This document shows positions 53,998-62,227 of a stretch of 64,000 nt of DNA, in pieces. The notes under the pieces were generated by a model. The model saw only the letters and a program-made list of their open reading frames with translations, was not told the DNA's origin and did no database searches. Numbering within the stretch: the stretch's first letter is position 1; every line of letters begins with the position of its first letter. Made by a program: the position numbers and the translations under genes. Source of the DNA: Ensifer adhaerens (lineage in GTDB: Bacteria; Pseudomonadota; Alphaproteobacteria; Rhizobiales; Rhizobiaceae); NCBI RefSeq assembly GCF_000697965.2, contig NZ_CP015880.1:2294001-2358000 (forward strand), given 5' to 3'.

Positions 53998-54441
53998 ATG
54001 ACGATTTCAGAAGAACGAACCGACGCGCGTCCAGGCTTCTCGCGGGGCAAGGCCCTCGTATCCAAAGGGGACGCCGGTTACCGGGCTGAACAGGGGCCCG
54101 ATTACCTGCCCGGCATTAGTGCAGAGTCGGTTGGCTCCACCGCACTGTGGCTCGGTATCGCTACGATACCGCCTGGAAAGCGCACCAAGGCGCATGTGCA
54201 TGAGCGCCACGAAACTGCCTTCTACATGTTGAGCGGCGAAGAGCTGGAACTATGGAGTGGCGATGAACTCCAGCACCGGGATGTGATGCACCCAGGAGAC
54301 TATCTGTACATCCCCGCCAACGTGTTGCACGTGGCCGTTAATCGAGCTGACCAACCAGCCGTATTTATCGGGGCGCGCAACGAGCCAACCGCGCAGGAGA
54401 GCGTTGTTCTTTATCCTGAAATGGATTCCAGAGTGCCGTAA
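53998..54441 (+). CDS. Cupin-domain protein
   Basis: This 147-residue cupin has motif 1 KAHVHERHETAFYMLSGEELELW (metal ligands in HVHERHE, about residues 65-71) and motif 2 GDYLYIPANVLHVAVN (about 101-116). A purine-rich leader (AGGAGACCGAAAA) supports the ATG. The protein could be a small-molecule dioxygenase, isomerase or sensor. It is divergent from the winged-helix/TPR regulator. Confidence 0.8.
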   Translation: MTISEERTDARPGFSRGKALVSKGDAGYRAEQGPDYLPGISAESVGSTALWLGIATIPPGKRTKAHVHERHETAFYMLSGEELELWSGDELQHRDVMHPGDYLYIPANVLHVAVNRADQPAVFIGARNEPTAQESVVLYPEMDSRVP

Positions 54442-54474
54442 CAGGTGCAAAACTGCTTATGGCAAAGCCGCCGC

Positions 54475-54510
54475 CAGGTCCTTACACCTTCACAGGTCCT
54501 TACACCTTCA
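54475..54510. repeat. 18-bp tandem duplication across the urocanase-like stop codon
   Basis: The unit CAGGTCCTTACACCTTCA occurs at 54475-54492 and again at 54493-54510. On the minus strand it encodes the last residues (VKV) plus stop, and the duplicate repeats VKV-stop just downstream. Confidence 0.85.
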
Positions 54511-56158
54511 CATGCCCGATGCCCTTGGCGGCGATCTCCTCAAGGCTCTCGTCATAGCCGGCATCCGCATAGCGGATGACGCCAAGCGAGGTGTCGTTGG
54601 TGAGGGCATAGTCGAGGCGCTCGTCGGCCTCGACCGTGCCGTCGGCAACAACGGTCACGCCGCAGCTCGTCATGTAGCCGGCATAACCGCCACCACCGGA
54701 ATGGACGACCACGAGATCGGCCATGGAGGAGCAGAGCAGCATGGCGTCGAGTAGCGGCCAGTCGGCGATCGCGTCCGAGCCGTCCTTCATCCGCTCGGTC
54801 ATGATGTTCGGATGCGCCATGGCGCCGGCATCGAGATGGTCGCGGGAAAACGCGATCGGGCCTTTGAGTTCGCCAGATGCCACCAGTTCGTTGACGCGCC
54901 GCGCCAGCGCCGTGCGTTCGCCGTGGCCGAGCCAGGCGATGCGGGCCGGCAGGCCCTCGAAGGGAATATGCTGGCGCGCAAGCCTGATCCAGTTGGTGAC
55001 GATGCGGTTGTGCGGAAACATGTCGAGCAGCAGATCGTCGATCCGGGCGATGTCGCTCTCCTCGCCGGAAAGCGCCATCCAGCGGAAGGGGCCGATGGCG
55101 CGGGCAAAGAGCGGACGCAGATAGGCCTCGGTGAAGATCGGGATGTCGAAGGCATTGGCAACGCCGCCCTCGCGCGCCTGGGTGCGGATGAGGTTGCCGT
55201 TGTCGAAGACTTCCGCGCCCTTCTGCTGGAAGTCGAGCATCGCCTTGACGTGCTCGACGATCGAGGCGCGGCTCGCCGCCATCAATTGCCCCTGGCCGTC
55301 GTCGCGCAGCGATTTCACCTGGTCGAGGCTCATGCCCTTCGGCACATAGCCGTAGACAAGATCATGCGCTGACGTCTGGTCGGTGACGACGTCGGGCACG
55401 ATGCCACGCCGGGCGATCTCCGGATAGATCTCAGCCGCATTGCCGACGAGGCCGACGGAGAGCGCCCGCTTGTCCTTCACTGCCGCGTCGATCATCGAGA
55501 GCGCAGTATCGAGATCGGGCGCGATCTCCTGCAGATAGCCGATCTCCCGGCGCTTCTTCGCCCGCTCCGCGTCGATATCGACACAGAGGATCGCCGCCCC
55601 CGCCATCCGGCCGGCAAGCGGCTGGGCGCCGCCCATGCCGCCAAGCCCCGCCGTCAGCACGAAACGCCCGGAGAGATCGCCGCCGAAACGGCGTTCGGCG
55701 ATGCGCATGAAGATCTCGTAGGTGCCCTGGATCACGCCCTGGCTGCCGATATATTGCCAGGCGCCGGCCGTCAGCCCGCCCCAGCAGATCAACCCTTTTC
55801 GCTGCAAATCATAGAACACCTCGGCGTTCGCCCATTGGCCGACAATGTTGCAATTGGCCATGATGACGAGCGGCGCCTTGGCGTGGGTCTTCAAGAGCCC
55901 CACCGGCTTGCCGGACTGGATGACGAGCGTCTGGTCCTCGTCCATTTCGATGAGCGTCTTGACGATAGCCCGGTGCGCCGGCCAGTTGCGCGCCGCCTTG
56001 CCAAGTGCTGCATAGACGACCAGATTGTCAGGATCCTCGCCGACCGAAAGCACGTTTTCCAGGAGCCGCAGCAGCGCTTCCTGCCGCCAGCCCTTGGCGC
56101 GCAGCTCCGGTCCACCGGGGATGGGAAAACCAGGATGACGGGGATTGGCCTTGGGCAT
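54500..56158 (-). CDS. Urocanase-family hydratase, probable thiourocanate hydratase
   Basis: The 552-residue protein aligns with the urocanase plan along its length: QSGKPVGLLKTHAKAPLVIM (about 81-100), LTAGLGGMGGAQPLAG (NAD-binding, about 168-183), VTDQTSAHD (about 258-266), GRDHLD-like SRDHLDAGAMAHPN, MKDGSDAIADWPLLDAML and TNDTSLGVIRYADAGY. In canonical HutU the segment LPARIC-W-x-G carries a conserved active-site cysteine; here it is LPARIAWLG, with Ala408. It is not next to hutH, hutI or hutG; instead it clusters with DUF917, M20 and hydantoinase genes and a lyase lacking the MIO triad. That set fits ergothioneine breakdown, where this step hydrates thiourocanate. Canonical urocanase is the alternative. 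Confidence 0.82.
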   Translation of the reverse strand: MPKANPRHPGFPIPGGPELRAKGWRQEALLRLLENVLSVGEDPDNLVVYAALGKAARNWPAHRAIVKTLIEMDEDQTLVIQSGKPVGLLKTHAKAPLVIMANCNIVGQWANAEVFYDLQRKGLICWGGLTAGAWQYIGSQGVIQGTYEIFMRIAERRFGGDLSGRFVLTAGLGGMGGAQPLAGRMAGAAILCVDIDAERAKKRREIGYLQEIAPDLDTALSMIDAAVKDKRALSVGLVGNAAEIYPEIARRGIVPDVVTDQTSAHDLVYGYVPKGMSLDQVKSLRDDGQGQLMAASRASIVEHVKAMLDFQQKGAEVFDNGNLIRTQAREGGVANAFDIPIFTEAYLRPLFARAIGPFRWMALSGEESDIARIDDLLLDMFPHNRIVTNWIRLARQHIPFEGLPARIAWLGHGERTALARRVNELVASGELKGPIAFSRDHLDAGAMAHPNIMTERMKDGSDAIADWPLLDAMLLCSSMADLVVVHSGGGGYAGYMTSCGVTVVADGTVEADERLDYALTNDTSLGVIRYADAGYDESLEEIAAKGIGHVKV

Positions 56159-56202
56159 CGTCTCGTTCCTCTTTGTCTTGTCGGCGGGGTGGTTGCCCCA
56201 CG

Positions 56203-56313
56203 CATTCATGGCGACGGGAGGTCGCTGCCTCTCGTTTATGGCGGGGGCAGATCCCTGCTCCCTTGCATTCGTGGCACGCGCAAGTCGCCGCCTCTCATGC
56301 TTGTGGCGACGGG
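56203..56313. repeat. Imperfect tandem repeat in the urocanase-like gene leader
   Basis: A unit beginning CATTCATGGCGACGGGAGGT at 56203-56246 recurs, diverged, at 56265-56313, where it begins CATTCGTGGCACGCGCAAGT and ends GTGGCGACGGG. Both copies contain TCGC-C/T-GCCTCTC. The 223-bp gap 56159-56381 has no other recognisable content besides an in-frame open stretch that lacks protein features. Confidence 0.6.
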
Positions 56314-56381
56314 TGGTGACGGCCCGACACGCACTGGCGAGAGCGGCCAATGAGGCTCGCCGCCGAGGCAGCGAGCCTCAT

Positions 56382-56711
56382 TCACTTCGGCGGCAGCGTC
56401 TCGACGAACGCGATCGCCCCATCCAGCAACCGCCGGCGCAGCGCATCATCGCCATAGGCATCCGCCCCTGCGCGCACCCAGCCATGCATCGCCCGTCCGT
56501 TCATCACCATCAGCTCGATATCCGGCAACGCCAACGCCCAGCCGTCATTGCCCTTGCCGAGGCGCACGAGCAGAGAGCCCTCGCGCGCGCCAAGTAGCAG
56601 GTTGCCTTGAAGCAGATAGGCCCAGCCGCCGAACATGGCTTTTTCCGAAAGCCCGGCGCGGTCACCGAGCTCTTCGCGGATTAGTTCCTCTAGCCCTGCA
56701 TCGCGCGCCAT
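56382..56711 (-). CDS. TfoX N-terminal-domain protein
   Basis: This 109-residue protein has the TfoX_N fold pattern: EELIREELGDRAGLSEKAMFG then GWAYLLQGNLLLGAREGSLLVRLG (about residues 5-50), and later RAMHGWVRAGADAY. The first half of TfoX is linked to competence in gamma-proteobacteria, but stand-alone TfoX_N proteins in alphaproteobacteria have unknown roles. It lies between the DUF917 and urocanase-like genes on the same strand, 13 bp after DUF917, so it is carried within the catabolic operon. Confidence 0.82.
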   Translation of the reverse strand: MARDAGLEELIREELGDRAGLSEKAMFGGWAYLLQGNLLLGAREGSLLVRLGKGNDGWALALPDIELMVMNGRAMHGWVRAGADAYGDDALRRRLLDGAIAFVETLPPK

Positions 56712-56724
56712 CACCCTGCTCCCG

Positions 56725-57822
56725 TCAGCTACGGCTGGAAAGCGCGTAGCGGGCGAGCTCGATGCCCATCGCCTTTTCAACCGATGGATAGACCGTCGGG
56801 TCGAGCACGCTGGAGGACAGCGGGATCACCGTCTTCGGCACATGCAGCACGAAGATCCTCATGCCCACCTGCAGCTGGCCGACACTCAAAGGCTCGCCCT
56901 CCCGCGACAGCGTGGTGATGACGTCGGGGAAGGTCGCAAGCCGCGTGCCTTCCGCAGAGTCAACCGCCATATACTCGTTCATCACGTGCAATACCGTTGA
57001 GTCAGCGCCCTTCCCCAGCGTCACCGTGCCGATGTCGAAGGCTTCCTTGGTATAGACGACCGATTTGTCAGTGATCGTGCCCTCGGCGAGAATCGCGCCA
57101 TTGGTCGTCTTGACGATCGCGTCGATCACTGCGCTGCCGCCCTTGGCTTCCGCCGCGATGATCGCCTCGCCGAGCGCCAGCGCCAGCGAGATGCCGCCCA
57201 GCGCCGCATTGGCTTTCACATAGGATGCCCTGACCGGATTGCGGCAGGAGGCAATGAAGCCGCCGGACATGTCGGAGGCGGTGCGCAAGACCGGCGAGAC
57301 CTTGGCCGTGGCGCCGCGCACGACCAGCTCGATATAGCGGTTCTCGTCGCGATTGCCGCCGACCGCCGTCTGGATCATCGGCTCGGGCGAACCGGCAAGG
57401 CCGATCGAGCCCATGTCACCGGTCGGGTGCGCGCGGATGTCGCCGACCGCGTCCACCACCTTGGTGCCGAGTATCGCCGACGGCAGCCAGCCGTTCAGCG
57501 TCGAGGACTTGCCGTTCTGGCCGATGATGAGCCCCGAGAGCTTCTCGCCGAGCGCCTCCTGCAACAGCTGCACGGCCTTGACGTAATCGACCCCACGCAT
57601 CTCCCAAGGCGTGGTCGAGGCCGGTGCACCGATCGCGGCGGCCGTAGCCACCCAGTCCTGTGCCTCGAGTTCGTCGATCGAGACGAGCTCGGGTTTGCCG
57701 ATCGAGACCGCTGCATAGCCGAGCATACGACCATGATCGGCCCAGCCGCCGCCGCCTGCGGCATAGACGGAACCGCCCTTGACCGCTGCCTCGACATCCT
57801 TTTCCTTCAGTATCCGGCCCAT
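56725..57822 (-). CDS. DUF917 protein, candidate thiohydantoin desulfurase
   Basis: The protein has 365 residues of the DUF917 family. It starts with KEKDVEAAVKGGSVYAAGGGGWADHG (first about 30 residues, split here around the glycine-rich AAGGGG) and has GLIIGQNGKSS (about 97-107), VDAVGDIRAHPTGDMGSIGL (about 123-142) and MSGGFIASCRNPVRASYV (about 185-202). AGGAGAAGG precedes the start. DUF917 proteins are often annotated only by this name and occur next to hydantoinases. In the ergothioneine pathway one step, removal of sulfur from a thiohydantoin, uses an enzyme of a new type; this is the only gene here without another assigned step, so I place it there by inference. Confidence 0.8.
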   Translation of the reverse strand: MGRILKEKDVEAAVKGGSVYAAGGGGWADHGRMLGYAAVSIGKPELVSIDELEAQDWVATAAAIGAPASTTPWEMRGVDYVKAVQLLQEALGEKLSGLIIGQNGKSSTLNGWLPSAILGTKVVDAVGDIRAHPTGDMGSIGLAGSPEPMIQTAVGGNRDENRYIELVVRGATAKVSPVLRTASDMSGGFIASCRNPVRASYVKANAALGGISLALALGEAIIAAEAKGGSAVIDAIVKTTNGAILAEGTITDKSVVYTKEAFDIGTVTLGKGADSTVLHVMNEYMAVDSAEGTRLATFPDVITTLSREGEPLSVGQLQVGMRIFVLHVPKTVIPLSSSVLDPTVYPSVEKAMGIELARYALSSRS

Positions 57823-57823
57823 C

Positions 57824-59104
57824 TCACACCTTCTCCTGCAATTTCTTGTCGAGTCGCTTCACCGCATCGAAGAGAACGGCCGCGCCGAGCGCGATATCAT
57901 CGTTTTCGGCCCACTCCTCCGGCGCATGCGAGCGCCCGCCGAGGCAGGGAATGAAGATCATCGCCGAACGGGTGATGCGTCCCATCCAGGCGGTGTCGTG
58001 ACCGGCGCCGGAGGCCATGCGCCGATGCTTGGCGCCGATCGCATCGCAGCTTTCTTCAAGCGTCGAAAGCAGGAGCGGATCGCCCGGCGTCGGGTGGTTG
58101 TCCGAGATCACATTGGCGGGCGGGATCGTCACGCCCGACGCCTCGGCGACACCCTGGCAAAGGGAGCCGAGCGTTGCCAGAAACCGCTCCATTTGCGGCC
58201 GCAGCTCGGCACGCGCATCGATCAGCAGCCGGACGCGAGACGGCACCACATTGGCTGCATTCGGCTCGATCGAGAATTCACCGACCGTCGCGGTGAAATG
58301 CCCGTCGCCGTGAGAAAATTCCGTCGCCAGCCGCTCGATCTCCAACACCAGATGCGAGGCGGCAACCAGCGCGTCGCGCCGATGCCCCATCGGAGTCGTA
58401 CCGGCATGGTCCGCCTGGCCCTCGACGATGATCTCGATGCGGGTGATGCCCGAGATGGCGGTGACCACCCCGACATCGAGCCGCCCAGTCTCCAGTATGG
58501 GCCCCTGTTCGATGTGCAGTTCGAGGAAGGCCTTGATGTCGGAGCGTTTCGAGCCGGAAAGCCTGGAGGGGTCACCGCCCACTTCGACGATACCCTGCCT
58601 GAGGCTCAGATCCCCTTGCGTGCGGCTGAGCCACCCATCGGGCAGCACGCCCGCCATGCCGCGGCTGCCGACGCAGGAAACGCCGAAGATCGACACTTCC
58701 TCGGCCAGGAAATCAACGATCTCCAGATCGTGGTCGAGGTCGATGCCGTTGTCAGAAAGCGCGCGCGCCACTTCAAGCGCCGCCGCCACGCCGGCGATGC
58801 CATCGAAGCGGCCGCCATCCGGCACCGTGTCGGAATGGGAGCCGAGCAGGATGGTGCCGAGCGCCGACTTTTTCCCCTTGCGCCGGCCGATCAGGTTACC
58901 GGCGGCGTCGATGCGGGTTTCAAGCCCGGCCGCGCGAAAACGCCGGTCGAGAAAGGCCCGGCCTTCGAGGAACAGCGGCGTGAAGGCGCGGCGTGTGTAG
59001 GGCCGGTCCGGCTCGGTGATACCAGCCAAGCCGTTGACGATGCCGGCAATCCGGCTGGCATTGACGGGCAGATTGGCCGGAACTTTGTGGGCGGTCTTGC
59101 TCAT
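57824..59104 (-). CDS. M20-family N-carbamoyl-amino-acid amidohydrolase
   Basis: The 426-residue protein belongs to the allantoate amidohydrolase/beta-ureidopropionase/L-carbamoylase branch. The zinc ligands are visible: GSHSDTVPDGGRFDG (about residues 87-101), the Glu pair in DFLAEEVSIFG (about 130-140), ELHIEQGPILE with its His (about 193-203) and the C-terminal SGAGHDTAWMG (about 365-375). HAGTTPMGHRRDAL is the dimer-interface motif. Here it should hydrolyse N-carbamoyl-glutamate to glutamate, CO2 and ammonia. The next gene in the operon, DUF917, starts 1 bp after its stop codon. Confidence 0.9.
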   Translation of the reverse strand: MSKTAHKVPANLPVNASRIAGIVNGLAGITEPDRPYTRRAFTPLFLEGRAFLDRRFRAAGLETRIDAAGNLIGRRKGKKSALGTILLGSHSDTVPDGGRFDGIAGVAAALEVARALSDNGIDLDHDLEIVDFLAEEVSIFGVSCVGSRGMAGVLPDGWLSRTQGDLSLRQGIVEVGGDPSRLSGSKRSDIKAFLELHIEQGPILETGRLDVGVVTAISGITRIEIIVEGQADHAGTTPMGHRRDALVAASHLVLEIERLATEFSHGDGHFTATVGEFSIEPNAANVVPSRVRLLIDARAELRPQMERFLATLGSLCQGVAEASGVTIPPANVISDNHPTPGDPLLLSTLEESCDAIGAKHRRMASGAGHDTAWMGRITRSAMIFIPCLGGRSHAPEEWAENDDIALGAAVLFDAVKRLDKKLQEKV

Positions 59105-59169
59105 CACATTTCCTACATCTCGATGCCGGATGCGGGCGGAAAATCGCACGCACTTTTCCGCATTCCGCT

Positions 59170-60537
59170 TTACAGAGCCAAAGTGGCGAGTGGCCGGACA
59201 AACTGTCCCGCGCCCGGCTCGGCCAAAACCTGGCGACCATCGAACGCAAGCCTGCCCCGCAGATAGGTCGCTGAAACGCGCCAGGGCAGTCGAATGCCAT
59301 TATAGGGCGACCAGCCGACGACGTTGTGACCGCTCTCGGCCGCATCATAGACATAGGGCTCCGGCGTCATGACGATGATGTCGGCATCCTTTCCAGGTTC
59401 CAGCGCACCCTTCTGATGATCAAGACGGAAATGCCTGGCCGGGTTCAGCGTCATCAGCTCGGCTGCGCGCGTCAAGGGAATGCCGCGCTCCAGCGCGCCC
59501 TTGACGAAGAGCGGCACCATGACTTCGAGCCCCGGAACGCCAGACGCGTTCGCCAGCATGTCCGGATTGGTCTTGCGATCCTCAGACCAGCTGACGTGAT
59601 CGGTCGAGACCATCGTCACCGTGCCGTCGGCCACGTGCCGCCAGAGCTTTTCCACCTCGGCGTGCGGCCGGATCGGCGGGTTGATCTTGGCCTTGCCGCC
59701 GAGACGGCGAACATCGTTTTCCTCGTCGAGCGTCAGGTAGTGGATGCAGCACTCGATCGTCGCTTTGTAGCCCTGGGCGCGATAGGCGGCGGCAATCTCA
59801 TAGCCGCGCCCGAGCGAGCAGTGCACCACATGCGCCGGGCAGCCCGTGGCGGCACCCGTCTCGTAGATCTGGTTGGTGGCGAGCAGTTCCGTCAGCGGCG
59901 GACGCGACAGCCCATGGGCGCGGTAGTCGGTGATGCCAGCCGCCTTGACCTTGTCGATCGCGGCACGCACCGCCTCGTCATCCTCGTTGTGGACGCCGGC
60001 TGAAAGCCCGGTTGGCGCGATCGCCCGGAAGCAGTCTTCGAGAAGGGCTGCCGGAATGCGGGGAAAGCGCTTTGGATCGGTGCCGAAGGTCGAGAACTTG
60101 AAGGCGGCGACACCCGCCTCCACCATCTCGCCGATGCGCGCCGGTCCCTCCTCCGGGTCCACGGTGCCATAGAGCGCGAAGTCGACGCGCGCCTGCGGTC
60201 CCGCATGGTCGATCTTGCGACGAAGAGCCTCGGCCGAACAGACAAGATTGCCCTCGTCATAGGGCATGTCGACAATAGTGGTCACACCGCCGGCCGCCGC
60301 CGAGCGGGTCGACCAGAGGAAATCCTCCTGGTTCTTCTGCGACAGCGAATGCACCTGCGCGTCGACGGCCCCGGGCAGGATCAGCGCGTTGCCGAGATCA
60401 TGCCGCTCCCGCGCGGCGGGTGCAGCCCTTTGCCCGACATGCACCACCTTGCCGTCGCGCACCGCCACGTGGCCGCCCTCGACGATCCTTTCGGGGAGAA
60501 CAACGGTGCCTTTCAGAACGAGATCGAAATCGGACAT
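59170..60537 (-). CDS. Hydantoinase/dihydropyrimidinase-like cyclic amidohydrolase
   Basis: This 455-residue amidohydrolase-superfamily TIM barrel has a carbamylated-lysine site (AAFKFSTFG, Lys147), HVVHCSLGRGYE (about 230-241) and TMVSTDHVSWSEDRK (about 300-314). The first metal motif reads GAVDAQVHSLSQK, so the usual His-x-His of hydantoinases (DxHxH) is Gln61-x-His63. GGGAGAGCAGC precedes the start. In the proposed pathway it opens 5-hydantoin-propionate to N-carbamoyl-glutamate. Dihydroorotase or allantoinase activity cannot be excluded, but the neighbouring carbamoylase favours a hydantoin substrate. Confidence 0.85.
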   Translation of the reverse strand: MSDFDLVLKGTVVLPERIVEGGHVAVRDGKVVHVGQRAAPAARERHDLGNALILPGAVDAQVHSLSQKNQEDFLWSTRSAAAGGVTTIVDMPYDEGNLVCSAEALRRKIDHAGPQARVDFALYGTVDPEEGPARIGEMVEAGVAAFKFSTFGTDPKRFPRIPAALLEDCFRAIAPTGLSAGVHNEDDEAVRAAIDKVKAAGITDYRAHGLSRPPLTELLATNQIYETGAATGCPAHVVHCSLGRGYEIAAAYRAQGYKATIECCIHYLTLDEENDVRRLGGKAKINPPIRPHAEVEKLWRHVADGTVTMVSTDHVSWSEDRKTNPDMLANASGVPGLEVMVPLFVKGALERGIPLTRAAELMTLNPARHFRLDHQKGALEPGKDADIIVMTPEPYVYDAAESGHNVVGWSPYNGIRLPWRVSATYLRGRLAFDGRQVLAEPGAGQFVRPLATLAL

Positions 60538-60555
60538 GCTGCTCTCCCAGTCGGA

Positions 60556-62094
60556 TTATTTGTCGAGCGCGAAGAAGTCGTCGAATTCCGGCATCGGCGC
60601 CAGAGCGACGAAGGAGCGCAACAGGTCGTGGCAGGTGAACGCATCCTGCAGCGCCTCGATCTCCTTCGAGAGCGGCCGGTCTTTGAGATACATGGGGCTG
60701 ACCGAACGGGTCTGGTCATAGGCGCGCTTGACGATCCCCTGCGGCTGGTCGCCGACGAGATCGATCGCCTGGGCCGAAAGCATCGCCTCGATCGCGGCGA
60801 GCTGGCGCAGATCGCGCACCTGGGTTTCCATGCGCTCGACGATCAGCGGCAGGAAGGTCGCCTCCTCTTCGAGACCGCCGGCAACCACGATCGACTGCGC
60901 CGAAAGCGGCACGGCGAGCGACTGCACGCGCATATAGAGTTCGACCGCAAGCTTCATCAGCGGCCCGAGCCCGGTCGCGACTTCCCCCGGCGCCACCAGA
61001 TTGACCGAGAGATTGCGGCGTCCGCCGTTCGACAGCAGGATGCAGCGGTTCAAAACATTGCGCGCCGCATGGGAAAAGGCGATCTGCGCCGCCTCGATAT
61101 AGAGCGTCGTCGTCAGCGGCAGCGATGCGCCGGAGGAATGGACCTGGCCGCCGATGACAACAGGGTTGTCGTCGGAGAGATAGGTCTGCTCCACCAGCCG
61201 GCCGGCGGCGACCAGCAGCGTATCGACGACCGCGCCGAAGACCTGGGCGGTCATGCGCAGGCTCAAGGGATCGTGGATCGCCGTCGGTAACGGCCAGTCG
61301 GAAATGCCGGACTGGCCATAGAGCCAGGAGCCGACCAGCGCCTCGCCGCGGGTCGAGAGCGTCGCGGCCACCCGCCACGGGTCGGCGGAGGCACCGAGCG
61401 CCTGAGACGACATGACGCCGGTGACGAGCAACACGCGGATCGCGGCCGCCGCCTCGCGCAGCACGTTTACGGCAGCGGCAAAGGAAATGGCGTTGACGCT
61501 GAGAGCCGCCAGTGCATCGCGCGGCTGCATGACGAACGGCTTGAGACCCGCCTCGGCAAGCGCCGTATCGGCCGAAACGAGGCGCCCTTGGTAATAGGCC
61601 TCGCCGACACCGGTCAGCACCGAGGCGATCTGGCCCATCAGCCCGATATCGGCGCAGCCCATGGAGCCGTGGCGGCGCACCGCCGGAATGATGTCGTGCT
61701 CGCTGAGTGCCAGAAACGCCCGGATCAGGTCCGGGCTGCAGCCGGTGTGGCCCCGCATCGCGGTGTTCACGCGGATGGCGATCGCCATGCGTACGATCGC
61801 CGGCGCAAAGAATTCGCCGGTGCCGAAATGGTGGGCTCTGACCAGCGCATTGTTGAATTCGGCGAGATCGTCGGCGGTCCAGAGCCGGTCCTTCATCGAG
61901 CCGACGCCGGTGTTGGAGCCGTAGACGGGAAGCCCCATCGCGACACGTTCGGCAACCACCTTGTGGGCGGCGGCCACCCGTTCCATGCCGCCGTCGTCAG
62001 CCACCGGTCGCGCCCTTCCCGCCCCGATATCCTCGAGCGTCGCGAAGTCCAGCGGTTTCCCGCAGAGAACGGTGGTTTTGACCTGATACAGCAT
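60556..62094 (-). CDS. HAL/PAL-superfamily lyase without MIO, probable ergothionase
   Basis: This 512-residue protein has the histidine ammonia-lyase fold along its length: GLPVYGSNTGVGSMKDR (about 54-70), RGHTGCS (about 114-120), SANPW-like ASADPWRVAA, TYLSDDNPVVIGGQVHSSG (about 300-318) and LVEQ-type segments. In HAL the SVGASGDL segment supplies Ala-Ser-Gly, which cyclises to the MIO electrophile. Here the matching stretch is RHGSMGCADIGLMG (141-154), with no Ala-Ser-Gly. Ergothionases belong to this superfamily and release trimethylamine without needing an ammonia-lyase electrophile. It is first in the minus-strand operon and divergent from LysR. A pseudo-lyase or another amine substrate is the alternative. 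Confidence 0.85.
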   Translation of the reverse strand: MLYQVKTTVLCGKPLDFATLEDIGAGRARPVADDGGMERVAAAHKVVAERVAMGLPVYGSNTGVGSMKDRLWTADDLAEFNNALVRAHHFGTGEFFAPAIVRMAIAIRVNTAMRGHTGCSPDLIRAFLALSEHDIIPAVRRHGSMGCADIGLMGQIASVLTGVGEAYYQGRLVSADTALAEAGLKPFVMQPRDALAALSVNAISFAAAVNVLREAAAAIRVLLVTGVMSSQALGASADPWRVAATLSTRGEALVGSWLYGQSGISDWPLPTAIHDPLSLRMTAQVFGAVVDTLLVAAGRLVEQTYLSDDNPVVIGGQVHSSGASLPLTTTLYIEAAQIAFSHAARNVLNRCILLSNGGRRNLSVNLVAPGEVATGLGPLMKLAVELYMRVQSLAVPLSAQSIVVAGGLEEEATFLPLIVERMETQVRDLRQLAAIEAMLSAQAIDLVGDQPQGIVKRAYDQTRSVSPMYLKDRPLSKEIEALQDAFTCHDLLRSFVALAPMPEFDDFFALDK

Positions 62095-62197
62095 GCCGAT
62101 AAATATCCTTCCGCGCCGAGCGCGCTTCGGTTTCGAAACGGTGCGCGGATGCTCTGATGTCTCGCACCCGACGCTCGAAAACGCCGGGGTGCTTCAT

Positions 62198-62227
62198 GCA
62201 TGCTATGCGCTTATCGCGCATCCATGC
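62198..62227. promoter_or_regulatory. Inverted repeat in the lyase/LysR divergent promoter
   Basis: GCATGCTATGCGC (62198-62210) and GCGCATCCATGC (62216-62227) form an imperfect inverted repeat with a 5-nt spacer, centred in the 209-bp divergent region. It is a candidate LysR site for both the regulator and the catabolic operon. Confidence 0.5.

Noticed and set aside
56159..56350. N-terminal extension of the urocanase-like protein
   Set aside because: The open frame holds diverged repeats and basic low-complexity sequence; the family start matches the ATG at 56158.
57779..59266. Plus-strand open frame of 495 codons
   Set aside because: It is antisense to the M20 hydrolase gene, which has all zinc-ligand motifs.
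54500..62094. Histidine utilisation (hut) operon
   Set aside because: The lyase lacks the MIO triad, the urocanase-like protein lacks the conserved Cys, and hutI and hutG are replaced by hydantoinase, carbamoylase and DUF917.
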